From: Antitrichia curtipendula
Taxonomy: Eukaryota > Streptophyta > Bryopsida > Hypnales > Leucodontaceae
Direction: 5' to 3'
NCBI GenBank assembly: GCA_951230915.1
Contig: OX579638.1
Coordinates: forward strand, 3,118,696 to 3,182,695
Length of the DNA stretch: 64,000 bases
The position numbers were made by a program, and so were the translations under genes. The notes beneath the pieces are model-generated. The model searched no databases, had not been told where the DNA came from, and saw only the letters and a program-made list of their open reading frames with translations. Below are positions 12,801-24,389 of the stretch, in pieces. The stretch's first letter is position 1, and each line of letters starts with the position of its first letter.

Positions 12801-13845
12801 ATATGAAGTTTATCTAGAGTTTTAATCTATAATTCAAACTATTTTTTCAAGTGGGTAATAAAATTAACGCTTGTTAATTTTTCGGATTTGGACCCCATTT
12901 TTTTTGGCTCCCCATTTTTTTCTTTTTTCATTTTTTTCTTTTTTTTTCATTTTTTTCATTTGCTCTCCATTTTTTTCCTTCAAAATGAATGTTCCCTATA
13001 GATTGATTTTGTAGATTCCATCTGTTGTCACCTTTTATATTTATACATCACTAAGATCATGGCTAATTTTAGTATTTCAATAAAGAAATTAGAGAATGTC
13101 ATTAAGATACTTGCAATCCAATAAAAAATTTGGGTAAATTTTAGAAATGAAAAAAAATACTACCAATTTTAGTATTTTTTTTGTAACGTTGTACTTATGC
13201 CACCCAATTTTTGCCTATTTTCCTCTAGTGTAAAAGTATCTAACACTACAAATGAGCTAATACAAACGGTAACAGGAAGCAAAAATCTCGCTAACTAGTT
13301 TCGATGTTAGATTGAAAGATTCATCAAATCTTTTCTTACATGGCACTACCATCTACATAACCGGTTGAATAAGTACTCAATTTAGTGGTGACTGGTGGCC
13401 ACCGGTTACCATAGCCATCAAACAGGGTGGCTACTAGTGACCACCGGTTACTGTCGTCTCTCCTGTTGGGAGAGAGGGCACTTGCTTTAGCGCCTACTGG
13501 AGTTTTGAGCTTTGCAGTATTGTGGAGACCCCGATTTGGTAGTGATTAGGCTGCAATAGAGTGTTTGAAGGATGCGCTTTAGAGTTCCATTGATTTCCCG
13601 ATTGTTTCCACACTTCAATGTTGCGCCCATGCGATATTGTGAAGATCATTTTGTTTGTTCCTTATAGCAAATTTTGTGATCCTTGGAGCTGGGAGTCGAG
13701 AGCGTTGAGTGTGGTTAGGAGTGCAGGCGGTGAGTGCGGGTTTAGGAGTGTGGGCGGCTTGTGTGCTCGGTGAGTTTGCGATTTAGAGTGTGGGTTTAGG
13801 GTGCTTCGTTTGTGTGCTTGGTGAGTGTGGTTGATGAGTGAAACA

Positions 13846-15601
13846 ATGCCACGCGTGCGAGATATAGAGAAGGCTGAAGTGAGCAACGAAGACGATTAGG
13901 CTGGGAGGTTGATAGCAAAGAAGGTTAAACCCGTGCGGAAATGTGCTGTCGAAAGCGACGGGGAGGCGATGGGAAAGTCGGGACTCAAGCATTCTAAATC
14001 AAGGCTTGAAGGATCGGTTGCCACGAGATCGGGTGACACAAGCAACGATGAGGAAGACGTGAAAGATCCAAAACTGTTGCAAAGGCGAAGGGGAAGGACA
14101 ATGCAAGGTCACAGAAAGTCTTCAGCTACATTGAAGATGTTGATGAAGAAATTGCGAGGTTGAAGAAGGCTCCCCCGAGAGTTGAAGAAGAAGGATTTCA
14201 ATACCGATTTTGGGCTCCTCAATCAAGGCGACAATCCCCACCACTTCCGCAAGAATACAGTATTTGCAGAGTCTTTGCGGAAATTGTTTGGGAAGCCATA
14301 CGGGGAAGCGGGGCGGAGCGGGTATGCTTGGGGCGGATGCACTATGCTAGATGTCTAGGACAGAGTGAAGTTTTTGCACCCCATTCTCTACCATCATGTA
14401 GATGACGAAACACCCAATCTCGTCACAATTTGCTTTGCCGAAGGGGTGGCTCTTGAGTACGAACTTGGTTTAGGCAAGGTGAATTGGTGTGCATTTGGAG
14501 AAGAAACTAACAAGTGGCAGCGTAGTCGACACATGCTAGATTGGACGAAGCTAGAAGAATTGAAAAAAGTACTAGCTGCGTCCAAGAGCGAGGACGGGGA
14601 AAAAAATAGACGTATGGGGGAAATAATGGCGTGGCATGAAGCTGGAGCTTGGTGTGGAAGTGAAGATTAAGCCTGGTTTGCAGGTGAAGACGGAGGGTGG
14701 GAAGGAGGGCAGCGGGAAAAAGTGAGGGCTACGGGATGCCACCGGTAATGCGAGTAAATCGCGGCGTATAGAGGTTGGTGAGTGGGAGGGTTTAGGGTTG
14801 AAATCGGGAATGGCTTCAAGGGTTTGTGTGCAGGAAAATGCTGCTGGGGGGCAGAGCAACGGGATCTTGAAGAAGGTTGTGGTTGTGGAGCAGCTGCAAG
14901 AAGTGGAGCTGTTGATAGAGGCAATTCACTTGGAGCAGCAACACCTTCAAGATTTGAAGAAGGGGGCAACAAAGAGGCTTGAAGGAGCCACCTTGAATTG
15001 CAAGCAATCTGAGTGGGGAATGATCTCGTTACAGAAGCAAGAGTTGCAAAAGAAGGCACTCATCAAGACACTTCAGAAGCAGGACAAAGATTCCTTCAAA
15101 GAAATGATCAAGATGGAAGGAATTCAGGAGCAGATTGAGGAAGAGCTCGTGAAGGTGAATGCTGCAAGACAAAAGCGGGAAGAAGCTGAAGCTGCCATGG
15201 TGTCATTGACAAGAGGCTTGGAAAGTCGTCAACTGCAATTTGATGCCTTAGCAGCAGAGAAGTCTCAGCTCAAGGCAGGAAAGAGTTCTTTGAATTTTGT
15301 GCCACGGTCCATGCTGTACTCTCTCAAGGATCCACTTTTGCCATCACGTGCTTTGGGGGATGACAACAAGTTTATTTGAATTACAACTTGCATCTTGTGT
15401 TCATTCCCTTTTCCTCAGAATGACATTGTAGTATCCTCGTGTAAGCACTTGTATCACCCCTTTTGTGCTTCAGTTCTTTTTGCTAGAAATGGCAAGTGTA
15501 TGGCAGAAGGATGTAGAGAGATGTTCTATCCCAAGTGGCATCGGAGCTTTGGTTGGAGAGAGCCAGATGCAGAGCTATCACAGAGGGAGTTGATGCTTTG
15601 A
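13846..15601 (+). pseudogene. Decayed coiled-coil plus RING-like gene, relative of the hAT cargo gene
   Basis: From the ATG at 13846 a frame runs to 14670, broken by a TAG soon after the start, TGA at 14161-14163, TAG near 14350, and a final TGA. It then resumes one frame over at 14798-15601, broken once by TGA (15377-15379). The part near 14365-14540 resembles the N-terminal domain of the hAT cargo protein at 27786 (shared 'VKF' and 'LGK.V.W..F' blocks). Codons 14850-15300 encode a long Gln/Glu/Lys-rich coiled coil. Codons 15390-15530 give Cys-x2-Cys, then Cys-x-His-x2-His-x2-Cys, then Cys-x4-Cys, a RING-like finger ending in 'FGW' where the cargo protein has 'FGL'. It lies outside the 16.4-kb hAT. 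Multiple stops and a frame break mark it as a pseudogene. Confidence 0.6.
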
Positions 15602-16426
15602 TTGATTGAGGAAAGGGAAAGAATTATGAAGGAAAGGACGGACCAAGCTAGGGCAAAGTTACCAACAGTTGGTAAGTTCACCTTTCAATTTGTGCTTTGT
15701 GTTGTCATTTGAGTATTGTGCAAGATTGTACACCTGTAGTGTGAAATTTCGGGATTAGGATTCGAGGTTTTGCCTTGCGCTCAACCAAATGTTGTGTTGC
15801 TTACGTAATTGGATTTAGGGCTTCTTTTATTTCTACGATCTATGTACTTTTGTGCTTGTACATGTAGGTGTAATATGTTCAAAGGTGGTCTCTATGCACC
15901 AATGTCCTGAAAGTCTACATGTAATGCAGCCTCAATATAGAACAGTGTACTAACTGCGGATATATTGTGAGGAAGTCCTCACATTACTGTACCTTAAGTA
16001 GTACTTCTTGTGCAAGGTTAGGCACTAAAGTACTCGTTTTCAGTGGGCAGGGGCATTGCTCATGTGCTTCTTGTATATGATGTTATCTTCAGTTACTTGC
16101 TTTCATGTACAACCTTTTTTCGTACTTCCAATCCACATTTTAAATGTAATAATGGTGGGGTTCGCAGAGGAGAATGTACTAGGTGGAGCTACAACAGGTA
16201 TTTTTTGTGCTTTATATGCTTCAGTTCAGTTGTGTGCTACAAACAATACACTGATAACCTAATGGTTTGTGAGCACACTAAGTACTCCAGACTAGTACCA
16301 TTGAACCGCTAGCATTAATGTAATAGAAATAGTCTTGATTTGTTTATACTAGTTGTATGCCATGTATTCTTAGTATATTGCATTCTTAGTACATCTGTAT
16401 TTATAGTACAGTCATGTCCAGCTCAA
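15602..16426. other. Gene-free stretch between RING relic and foldback
   Basis: No supported coding region. Two overlapping short frames near 16043-16312 have no motif or splice support. The stretch may be 3' flank of the relic at 13846-15601. Confidence 0.4.
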
Positions 16427-16473
16427 TTACGAATTTTTTGCATTCCCAATGAAAGAAGTTCCATTGCTGCCAA

Positions 16474-16481
16474 CTTTGACA
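16474..16481. repeat. hAT target-site duplication, left copy
   Basis: CTTTGACA directly precedes the CAGGG terminus. It is identical to 32909-32916. Confidence 0.95.
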
Positions 16482-16493
16482 CAGGGTTGTCTA

Positions 16494-17180
16494 TCCGGAC
16501 GTGACGTGGGCTTTTCACGTCCGGATGTCATGACGCGTCCTGACGCATCACAGCCCGTCGCCGATACTGACGGGACCATCCAGAGCGCGGATGAAGTCTG
16601 TCCATTCTGCGACGGCGTCGGGCCGTCTCCTGGACGGTGACTCCGTCGCCAAATGGACATCCGTCTCTTGGACGGAGAGCCCGTCTGTGGACGAAGAGGC
16701 CGTCCGCTGGACGGTAAGCCGTCCTCTGGACGGAGAGTTCGGTAAGCCGTCCGCTGGACGGAGAGTCCGTCGCTGGACGGTAAGCCGTCCGCTCGACGGA
16801 GAGTCCGTCGCTGGACGGTAAGTCGTCCTCTAGAAGGAGAGTCCATTGCTGGACGGCAAGCCGTCCGCTCGACGGAGAGTCCGTCGCTGGACGGTAAGTC
16901 GTCCTCTAGACGGAGAGTCCATCGCTGGACGGCAAGCCGTCCGCTCGACGGAGAGTCCGTCGCTGGACGGTAAGCCGTCCGCTGGACGGAGAGCCCGTCT
17001 CTAGACGGAATTCTCGTCTCCAGGACGGTAATCCGTCCTTTGGACGGCCTCTCCGTCCTCTGGACGGGAAACCGTCCCGTCCTCTGGACCGGAATATCAC
17101 AGGACGGGACAGTCGCCCCTTGGACGGTTTCGTTGGCAAGGCTGCGGGTTTAGGGTCCACCCCATCAGCCGTCACTCCGT
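16494..17180. repeat. Array 1: palindromic GGACGG/CCGTCC minisatellite at left end
   Basis: The core is a 19-bp unit, GGACGG-TAAG-CCGTCC-GCT, alternating with a variant of the same length to give a 38-bp higher-order period, clearest at 16740-17000. Each 19-mer is an inverted repeat able to form a small stem. The array is GC-rich in an AT-rich element and stops just before the transposase promoter region. Subterminal repeats in hAT elements commonly bind the transposase; that role here is inference. Open frames across the array on both strands are artefacts of the repeat. Confidence 0.9.
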
Positions 17181-17185
17181 CTAGC

Positions 17186-17212
17186 TGGGTTTAGGGTTTA
17201 GGGTTTTAGGGA
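17186..17212. repeat. Telomere-type TTTAGGG repeats
   Basis: Three to four TTTAGGG-like units lie between array 1 and the transposase 5' leader. Such telo-boxes occur in plant promoters, and a regulatory role is possible. Confidence 0.7.
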
Positions 17213-17448
17213 GGGCTTCAAGGTGTATATTAAGGATTTCTGCCTATTCAAGATTACTTTCCCTTGCTGATTTTGCCTTTCATGACTTGGTTGGAGTACA
17301 ACGATTGCGGTAGAGCGAAGTCTAAGAAGAGTGTGTTGTGGTGGCACTTGTTGTGAGAGCAACAAGTGTTGTTTCCACATCACATTTCAAACAGAATACT
17401 AATCTTTTTTTTGGTGCAGGGGCAGGTAAAGGAGGACAGATAAGAGCA

Positions 17449-20400
17449 ATGGGTGGAGCAAGATCACAGTGGGAACCTTGGTACACACTACGACCAGATG
17501 GAAAAGTTGTTTGCAAGTTTTGCGAAGCTTTGCTAAGCTATCGAAAGGATCGGTTGCTTTTCCATTTGGGATATAGACGAAATGACACCCTCCTTGGAGT
17601 GAGAGCGTGCACTAAAGTCAATGCAGCCGTGAAGGTAATGTTTTTTAATTGTGGAGGATATATACCTACGGACACTTCGCATGGAACTGGACGCGACGTG
17701 GAAGTGACATCACCATCAACGATACTACCAAGTGTAGTACGTGGTGAGCAACAACATGATGCTTCAGTCTCGGCAAACGATGGAGGAGAAAACACTGGGG
17801 GGCAAAGCTCTCAAGTACGATCATCGGAGGCGCTCAACCCTAGTTTGACCCGCAGTCGATCGATGAGGCAACTGTCTCTACAAGAAGGACTGAACGCATC
17901 AAACAAGCAAGTACTTGACAAGAAGTGGGCTAAGTTTTTCTACGAAGCCAATATACCATTCAATGTAGTGAGGCATCCTGCTTTTCTGGATGCAGTGAAA
18001 TCAACATCGGAATCAAGAGTTGGCTACAAACCTCCAGCGTACCAAGCACTTCGTACAAAGCTCATAAAGTCTACAAAAGACGAAGTGGCAGCAATTGTAG
18101 CAAAGAAGACGAGGGCACCAATCCACAAATATGGCGTTACAATATGCTCTGATGGATGGGACAACGTTACACATTGACCATTGATGAATGTCATGTTGGC
18201 ATGTACAAGTGGAGAGGGTTTTTTTGGATCGATAGACACAACAGGCGAATGCAAAGATGCTACTTACGTGGCTAATTGCATGGGTGATTACATTGACGAG
18301 GTAGGGGCACAGAACGTGGTACAAGTTTGTACAGACAATGCAGCAAACATGTTGGCCGCTGGCGCTCTGTTACTTCGTAGATTTCCACACATATATTTTC
18401 AAGGGTGTTCAGCACATGCACTTGACCTTCTACTTGAAGATTGGGAAAAACAAGATTGGATTACAAGTATGGTCAAGAAAGCCAAGTCAATTGTGAAATA
18501 CATTCGAACGCATCACATGCCACTTGCAATCTTTCGACGACATTCTCCTAATCACGTTTTGAAAAATCCCGTTCAAACACGCTTTGCTACCATGTTCCTC
18601 ATGATCGAACGTTTGGTGGAGGTGAGGGAAGCGATAGAATCGACAGTCCACGATCCGCAGTGGAATGAGTACATGCGGAGATTGGCATCCAATCAAAAGC
18701 AAAGACAAGCTAACGATGTGCGACGATATGTGCGAACGGATGAATTTTGGAGGAAATGTTTGAAATTTGTGCACATAGTGGAGCCCGTGTTGATTGCTCT
18801 TCGAGAGTTTGATGGCAAGCACCTGTGCTTAGACAAGGCATGGCTTGTAATGAAAAAGGTGGAAAAGCATGTTTTATCTTTGGAGGATCCACCATTTTCA
18901 TTAGAGCGGAGATATGCAATTTCCGCCACCGATGATTTCTACAAGCGCTGGGACATGCTCAAGACAGATTTGCATTACGCTGGGGCTCTATTGAATCCCT
19001 TTTTACTTGACGAAGTCATGCTAATGGATGATAATGAGGCAAGAGAAGCCATATTGAGAGTTTTGCGCAAATTGGCTGTTGGAGATCAAGCATTTGCTTC
19101 AGCTTTGTCTGAGTACCAAGCATTTAGAGATCGGCGAGGCATTTTCGGTGGACTTCCTGATGTAAACGCCTTGAATTTGCAACCTCACGAATGGTGGGAC
19201 CTTCTCGAAGCCGGTGCTCGTACACTTGCACCGATTGCCAGAAAGATCCTCGCGCAAGTGTGTTCTGCATCATCCTGTGAACGCAATTGGAGCATGTATT
19301 CGTTTGTCCACAACAAATCACGCAATAGATTGACATCAGAGCGTGCTGAGGAATTGGTTTACATTTATACCAATTCCAAGACTCTTAGAGAAAGGGCTGC
19401 AGCAAATCCGACAAGGTGGTATACTGAAAACATGATGTCAGAGGATTCCATGACAGATGAATCTGATGGTCTAGACCGTGGTTCGCTTCTCTCTGATCCC
19501 AATGATGACGATTCAGATGATAGTTCCAATGACGACGACGAGCCACCGTTTGATAGATTTCGTGGAACAGGAGGAGTGCGTCCTCTAATTGATGCATCCG
19601 TATTTGACTTTGAAGAGGGTGATAACAACGACAATGACTACGAAGGACATCAAGGAAGTCCACCACGCATGCCACAAACGTGGAATGCTGGGCCAAGTGG
19701 GGGCAATACAAACGAGGACGTTGTGGCACCGAGACCACTAAGTCCAGACCCTATGGATGTACAAGTTGATGCCACAATAGAAAGAGATGGTGTTGACGTT
19801 CAAAGAGGACGTGAAGAAGACGTAGTAGTACCACCGTCATTGCCCATGAGGACCACCCGCAGTGAAGGGCCCCCTCAAGGTGGAGAAGCACATATGGCCC
19901 CTCCAAATCGAGTCTCGGTTGCACAAAGGCAAATGCCAATATTGGAAAATCTACAAATCCAAAGTTCATCAAGGCCGTCTAATTCCGACGACCGTCCACA
20001 CGAACCAACTTCGTCGATAGGTACACGATTGGCTGGTATGGTGTCACAGCGTGTGACTAGAAATACGACTTCATTGCGGCCACCTGTACATGCCAATAAT
20101 CGAGGGAAGCGTCCACGACCACAAGGTACTACTAGTGAACATGTAAGTAGTAGAACGCGTAAAAGGCTGAGAAGGGAAGAAGCGGCTTCCCAACCATTTT
20201 TAAGAGAAGTTCAAACAGGAGGACCCAATATAGATGGCATTATGGACGCAATGGGCCAACGACCTCTTCGGACGTTGTCTTCTATAGCTCGACCACAATG
20301 AAACCGCAATTCCGAGGCCTCCAGCGAAAGTGGTAGTGCAACATCCAATGATGATGGTGAATCCATCGGTGGTACTATAAATGAAGATGGTGAGGTTCCA

Positions 20401-20529
20401 GGAGATAGTGATTACAGAGGGCCGGTGCCTCGACAAGGTCCACTCGAAGAAATGGGTGGTAGTGAACCAATAGTACAAGAAGCAAATGCAAATACTTCTA
20501 TGCGCATTCTTAGGCATGAAAGACGTTGA
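17449..20529 (+). pseudogene. hAT transposase (BED-DUF659-hATC), two in-frame TGA stops
   Basis: One frame runs 1,027 codons from the ATG at 17449 to TGA at 20527-20529. It is broken only by TGA at 18175-18177 and TGA at 20299-20301. A 3' splice site at 17420 (TTTTTTTGGTGCAG) suggests a leader intron. Residues about 8-54 form a BED-like finger (Cys22-x2-Cys25, His39, Cys54). Residues about 225-330 match DUF659 (SDGW...NVM, then VVQVCTDNA and CSAHALDLL). Residues about 560-650 form the hATC dimerisation domain (SSCERNWS). Beyond it, about 365 codons form an acidic, Ser/Asp/Pro-rich low-complexity tail that hAT transposases usually lack. The first stop falls in the DUF659 core, where Arg is plausible before the Pro; a CGA-to-TGA change would explain it. 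The protein would bind element ends and catalyse cut-and-paste transposition. Confidence 0.9.
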
Positions 20530-21800
20530 ATGTTTTTGAAAAGACAATAGGGTCTTCATGTTTTCAAATGCAATGGTTTTAGCGGCTCAATACCTTGCAT
20601 ATTGAAATCAGCATTAATATGAAATATGACTTTTGTTCCTTTCATTCTCATAGAACTGTCTTTTCTCTTGCATTTGCCTCAACATACGGAAAAAATGTTT
20701 TTTACAACATCTAACCGTAAGATCTTATACTTCACATGTTTTTTATCACGTGGTAAAAATTTCATGAAGTTTGACCGAATAGATTGAAAGATATTAGCAT
20801 TCAAACTTGGAAAAACTAGTTTTCTGAATGCTAGCTTTGCAATTTCAGATTAACTTTCACTAAGTGTGATTTATGGAAAATTGGGCCTTCGGGGCACTAT
20901 TGTTTTTGAATTATTTTTTTGAATATTCAAGAATCGAGGTCAAAGTTTGAAAGAATTATTGCAATTGCAAACTATGTTTGCAATCCAAATAACACAGTGT
21001 GGTGTTTTTTTCATGTATGTTTTCTTTTTTTCAAATTTCATAAAAATTAAAATTATAAAACTATAATTTGTGTTCATTCATTCATTTATGGCCCCAGTTT
21101 CAGATTATTCTCATACATATTATAATTGATAAAATTTGATTTCCACGTTTAGCTTTATAAAATCACAATAAAATCAATTTTCCATTGAATTTTCTGGAAA
21201 AATAAAACATAAATAGAAAATGAATTCTTACGTATGTTGAAAAATATTAAAATATTATGCTGATTTTCAATAAAAATATAAATTTGGTTTGATAGTCAAA
21301 TTTGACTTCAAGCTTTTCTTTGTGGTTGTTTACTAGTTTTGGGCATGAAAAATTAAATAACCAATTGAAAATTTTTCTGACTAGAAATCTCTATTGATAT
21401 TTGTACCTCTTGTAAAAAACTAAAAATTAAGAATCTCTTGAATTGTTTTTTCTATTTTTACTCATTTATGGCATGAAGTGCAACAAAAATGTTGACAATT
21501 ACAATTTTGCACAAAACTAATTGAAATTTCTTGTAGTGATATACAATTCAAAGTTTTTAGTACTAAAGATATAAGATGTGTGTTTACACGCAATTTAAAT
21601 GATAAAGTTAGGGAAGACAAGAAATTTTTTACAACTCAATGTTTAGGAAAAACACGTTTATAACTTTATATAAACCAAAATGAGTACAAAATGCATTGAA
21701 GCCACAAAGTGTGCTACATTGCTATGGATGTCCTCAAGCCCATACTATAATAACCGCATGTACTAAGTAAACACTAATTTTGCAACTACATGGTAATACA
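20530..21800. other. AT-rich spacer inside the hAT
   Basis: No coding signal. Positions about 20690-20910 resemble part of the TTAACCCCTAAAG-family interior (ATCTAACCGTAAGATC, then GATATTAGCATTC), probably a partial nested copy. Two genes converge on this spacer, so it must hold both of their 3' ends. Confidence 0.5.
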
Positions 21801-21807
21801 CTATTAT

Positions 21808-23469
21808 CTAATCTTCATTGCGCGCCTGCTCTTCTTGAAGGTCTTGTTCTTTGCGGGCCTCGCGGTAGCAATCCATGGGTGGTGTCCAAAACGTTGGAGC
21901 ACCACTTAGACGTTGCACGACTCCAGTCACCGAGCGTCGTTGTAGTGGCTCTGCCTTGCACAATTCACCCAACATGGTTTGAAACGTACCAAATGCCGTA
22001 AGGTCCGGAATCATATCTACATTTCCGCGATCTTTTTTCCATACCTTCATAGCCAATTTCCCTATGGAGTATCCGTCCGTGTGTATACTAACACACGGAG
22101 GCTTAACCCTGCGAGTAGGAGATGATGAAGTTCCTGTCTCTCCAATCAAGTACATCAACTCAGGAGCCACCCACCAACGTTGCGCTCGGGTTGCCTAAAA
22201 CTTCCTTGGACAATTGAATTGGTAAAGAGAAGGGGTTTCTTCGTTGATGCGGCTACCCATTCCCCAATCACATAGACCAATCCACACGGTTCTTCCATCA
22301 TCATTCGGAAAATGAAGCATAATGTTCTCCGGTGTGATGTCGTTGTGCAATACAGAGCACTGTTGCACTGCATCCACAATGCAAATCATCGCCCACGCAA
22401 GTTCAGTGCGCTTGCGTCTATATGCCATGAGTCGTTTGGCTTCTTGCATTGATTGGGGAGTTGCATCGTAAGCCAACTCCCCAATTTCATCTGGATATCG
22501 GTCCTTCTCATCAAGGGTAAACATGGCGCCGAGAGTACCGCCATTCCACCATTGCGAATAATACTCCATGGTCATGTCATTTATAGCAAAGAATTTGATG
22601 ACCCCTGGATGCTTGCACGGACATACCAATGCCTCGATGGACAACTTCTCCCTAGACTTCTTCAATTCATCCATGCGCAAGGCTGACTTCCCAGCTAATT
22701 CCATATTCTCGGGAATATGTTTTGAATTTTGAACACATACTTTGCGCACCCTCCCATGCCCCCCTTGTTTGCTATGGCCAGACAAAGGAACCACCACCAC
22801 TCCTCTTTCAAGGAAAACCACTCTTCCTGCAGCTTGTTGACCAAAGGCCAAGTTCTGACTTCGTTGAAACCACGGAGCGGAACGGATGTTGCTTGAAGAC
22901 AATCCACGCACTGCATCATGCCACCAATACACCTTCTTGTGCAACAAACTCAATGCTTGTTGTCTGGGCACTACTATCTTCTCAAAGCCTTTTATTTTTT
23001 CCGCAACTTGGGCAAGGTTGAAGATACACGTTTGCACTTGTGACTCCAACCAATGATCGAAGCATTCTTTTGTGCGGTCTTCATGCCACTCATCCGCGCT
23101 CATTGTTGTCCAGAACATGTGGTGGAACTTTTGTTTAATTTTATCCACTCCTTGTAATCCGCATGAGACGTATGTTGAATTCAACTGCAAAATCGAATAC
23201 TGATCAAAAAATTCCAACGCCACTTCATGCAGTTTTCGCGTTGCACCCTTGCTTGGCCACTTCTCTGGATTTGTAGCCTTGTGCCTCCTTCGTTGTTTTT
23301 TCTTCCCCTTCAAAGACTCTCCGCCCCCTACAGCAGCTACAGACCTTTCTGCAGCTACGGCCTCTGAAACGGGCTCTGGTGATTCCACATCCGGATCCAT
23401 AACCGGTGCATCTCCAACACCTGTCCACCAATCATCAACCTTTCTCTTCGAGAAATCGCGACCAGCCAT
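21808..23469 (-). pseudogene. Divergent protein-kinase-like cargo gene, one in-frame TAG
   Basis: From the ATG at 23469 the frame runs 553 codons to a stop at 21808, broken only by TAG at 22195-22197 (codon 425). I chose the Met at 23469 rather than 23625 because a TATA box lies at 23671-23677, which leaves the earlier Met in the leader. Residues about 1-230 are unlike known domains and carry a Lys/Arg-rich patch. Residues about 236-244 resemble a glycine-rich loop (GGHGRVRKV). An EALVCPCKHP block supplies a likely helix-C Glu. The catalytic loop reads HNDITPENI at about 375 in place of HRD. The metal site is DWG at 401 in place of DFG. WVAPEL (APE motif) comes after the stop. It may be a weak kinase or a pseudokinase. 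It is transcribed away from array 2 and converges with the transposase gene. Confidence 0.75.
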
Positions 23470-23670
23470 CGTGACAGTAACAAGTAACAAATAATCAAAA
23501 TCAAAGGAATTAGGAATTCGTCTTCCACAAAGTGAAAAACCGCCCCCCTTATTCCTCAAAACAGCCTCTACCCAGCACCCGCGCTCGCAAGCAAGGACTG
23601 CAACCAATCCAAGACAAGAGAGCACCGTCAGAGCAGGAGAGACTGTGGCGAAAGTACCCTAAAAACAGTC

Positions 23671-23677
23671 TTATATA
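23671..23677 (-). promoter_or_regulatory. TATA box of the kinase-like gene
   Basis: GGGTATATAAGACT on the minus strand, about 200 bp upstream of the ATG at 23469 and about 220 bp from array 2. Position and context fit a core promoter. The cargo gene at 27786 has a similar GGGTATAAG. Confidence 0.6.
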
Positions 23678-23897
23678 CCCATTTCACGTGGCCGGGGTGA
23701 ACTGACCCCCTCGCTCGGCCCTCCGGGCCGACCCTGTTTTCCGCACCATTCCTTTTTTGCAAATTATGAATTCATAAAGACCCCTAATTAGTTCAATCAC
23801 ATCAATAATAACCCTGGATTGGCCGAAAATAGAGGGCTTTTCTTTACATGCACCCCTGGTAAGGCCGAGCAAGGGGGTCAATCCACCCCAATCATTC

Positions 23898-24372
23898 ACG
23901 TCGACGGACAGGCCGTCGAGAGGACGGACAGAGCGTCCAGGGCCGTCCAAGGCGTCCAGAGGACGCGAAGGCCGTCCAGAGGGACAAGTTGTCCAGGGGC
24001 CAAGCCGTCCAGCCCGCGGACTGGCCGTCGAGAGGACGGGAAGGCCGTCCAGGGGGGGAGGCCGTCCAGCCCGCGGATTGGCCGTCGGGAAGACGAGAAG
24101 GCCGTCCACGGGGGGAGACCGTCCAGCTTGCGGTTTTAGGCCTGAGGACGAGAAGGCCGTCCAGCCCGCGGACTGGCCGTCGAGAGGACGGGAAGCCCAT
24201 CCACGGGGGGAGACCGTCCAGCCTGCGGACTGCTTGGCCTGAGGACGGGAAGGCCGTCCAGCTCGCGGACTGGCCGTCCAGGGGGCCAAGCTGTCCAGCC
24301 CGCGAATTGGCTGTCGAGAGGACGGGAAGACTTTCGAGAGACGGGAAGGCCGTCGAGAGGGCGGGAAGATGG
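23898..24372. repeat. Array 2: GC-rich CCGTCC/GGACGG minisatellite
   Basis: Irregular units such as GGCCGTCCAG, CCCGCGGACTGGCC and GTCGAGAGGACGGGAA recur. The array lies just upstream of the kinase-like gene's promoter. Long frames on both strands are artefacts of the repeat. Confidence 0.85.
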
Positions 24373-24389
24373 TCAAGCGGGCCATTCAA

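Noticed and set aside
16427..17175. Long Arg/Ser/Gly-rich open frames on both strands across array 1 (and likewise across arrays 2, 3 and 4)
   Set aside because: They are translations of short GC-rich tandem repeats, open on both strands at once with repeated peptides such as DGLPSSDGL. No promoter, splice or domain evidence.
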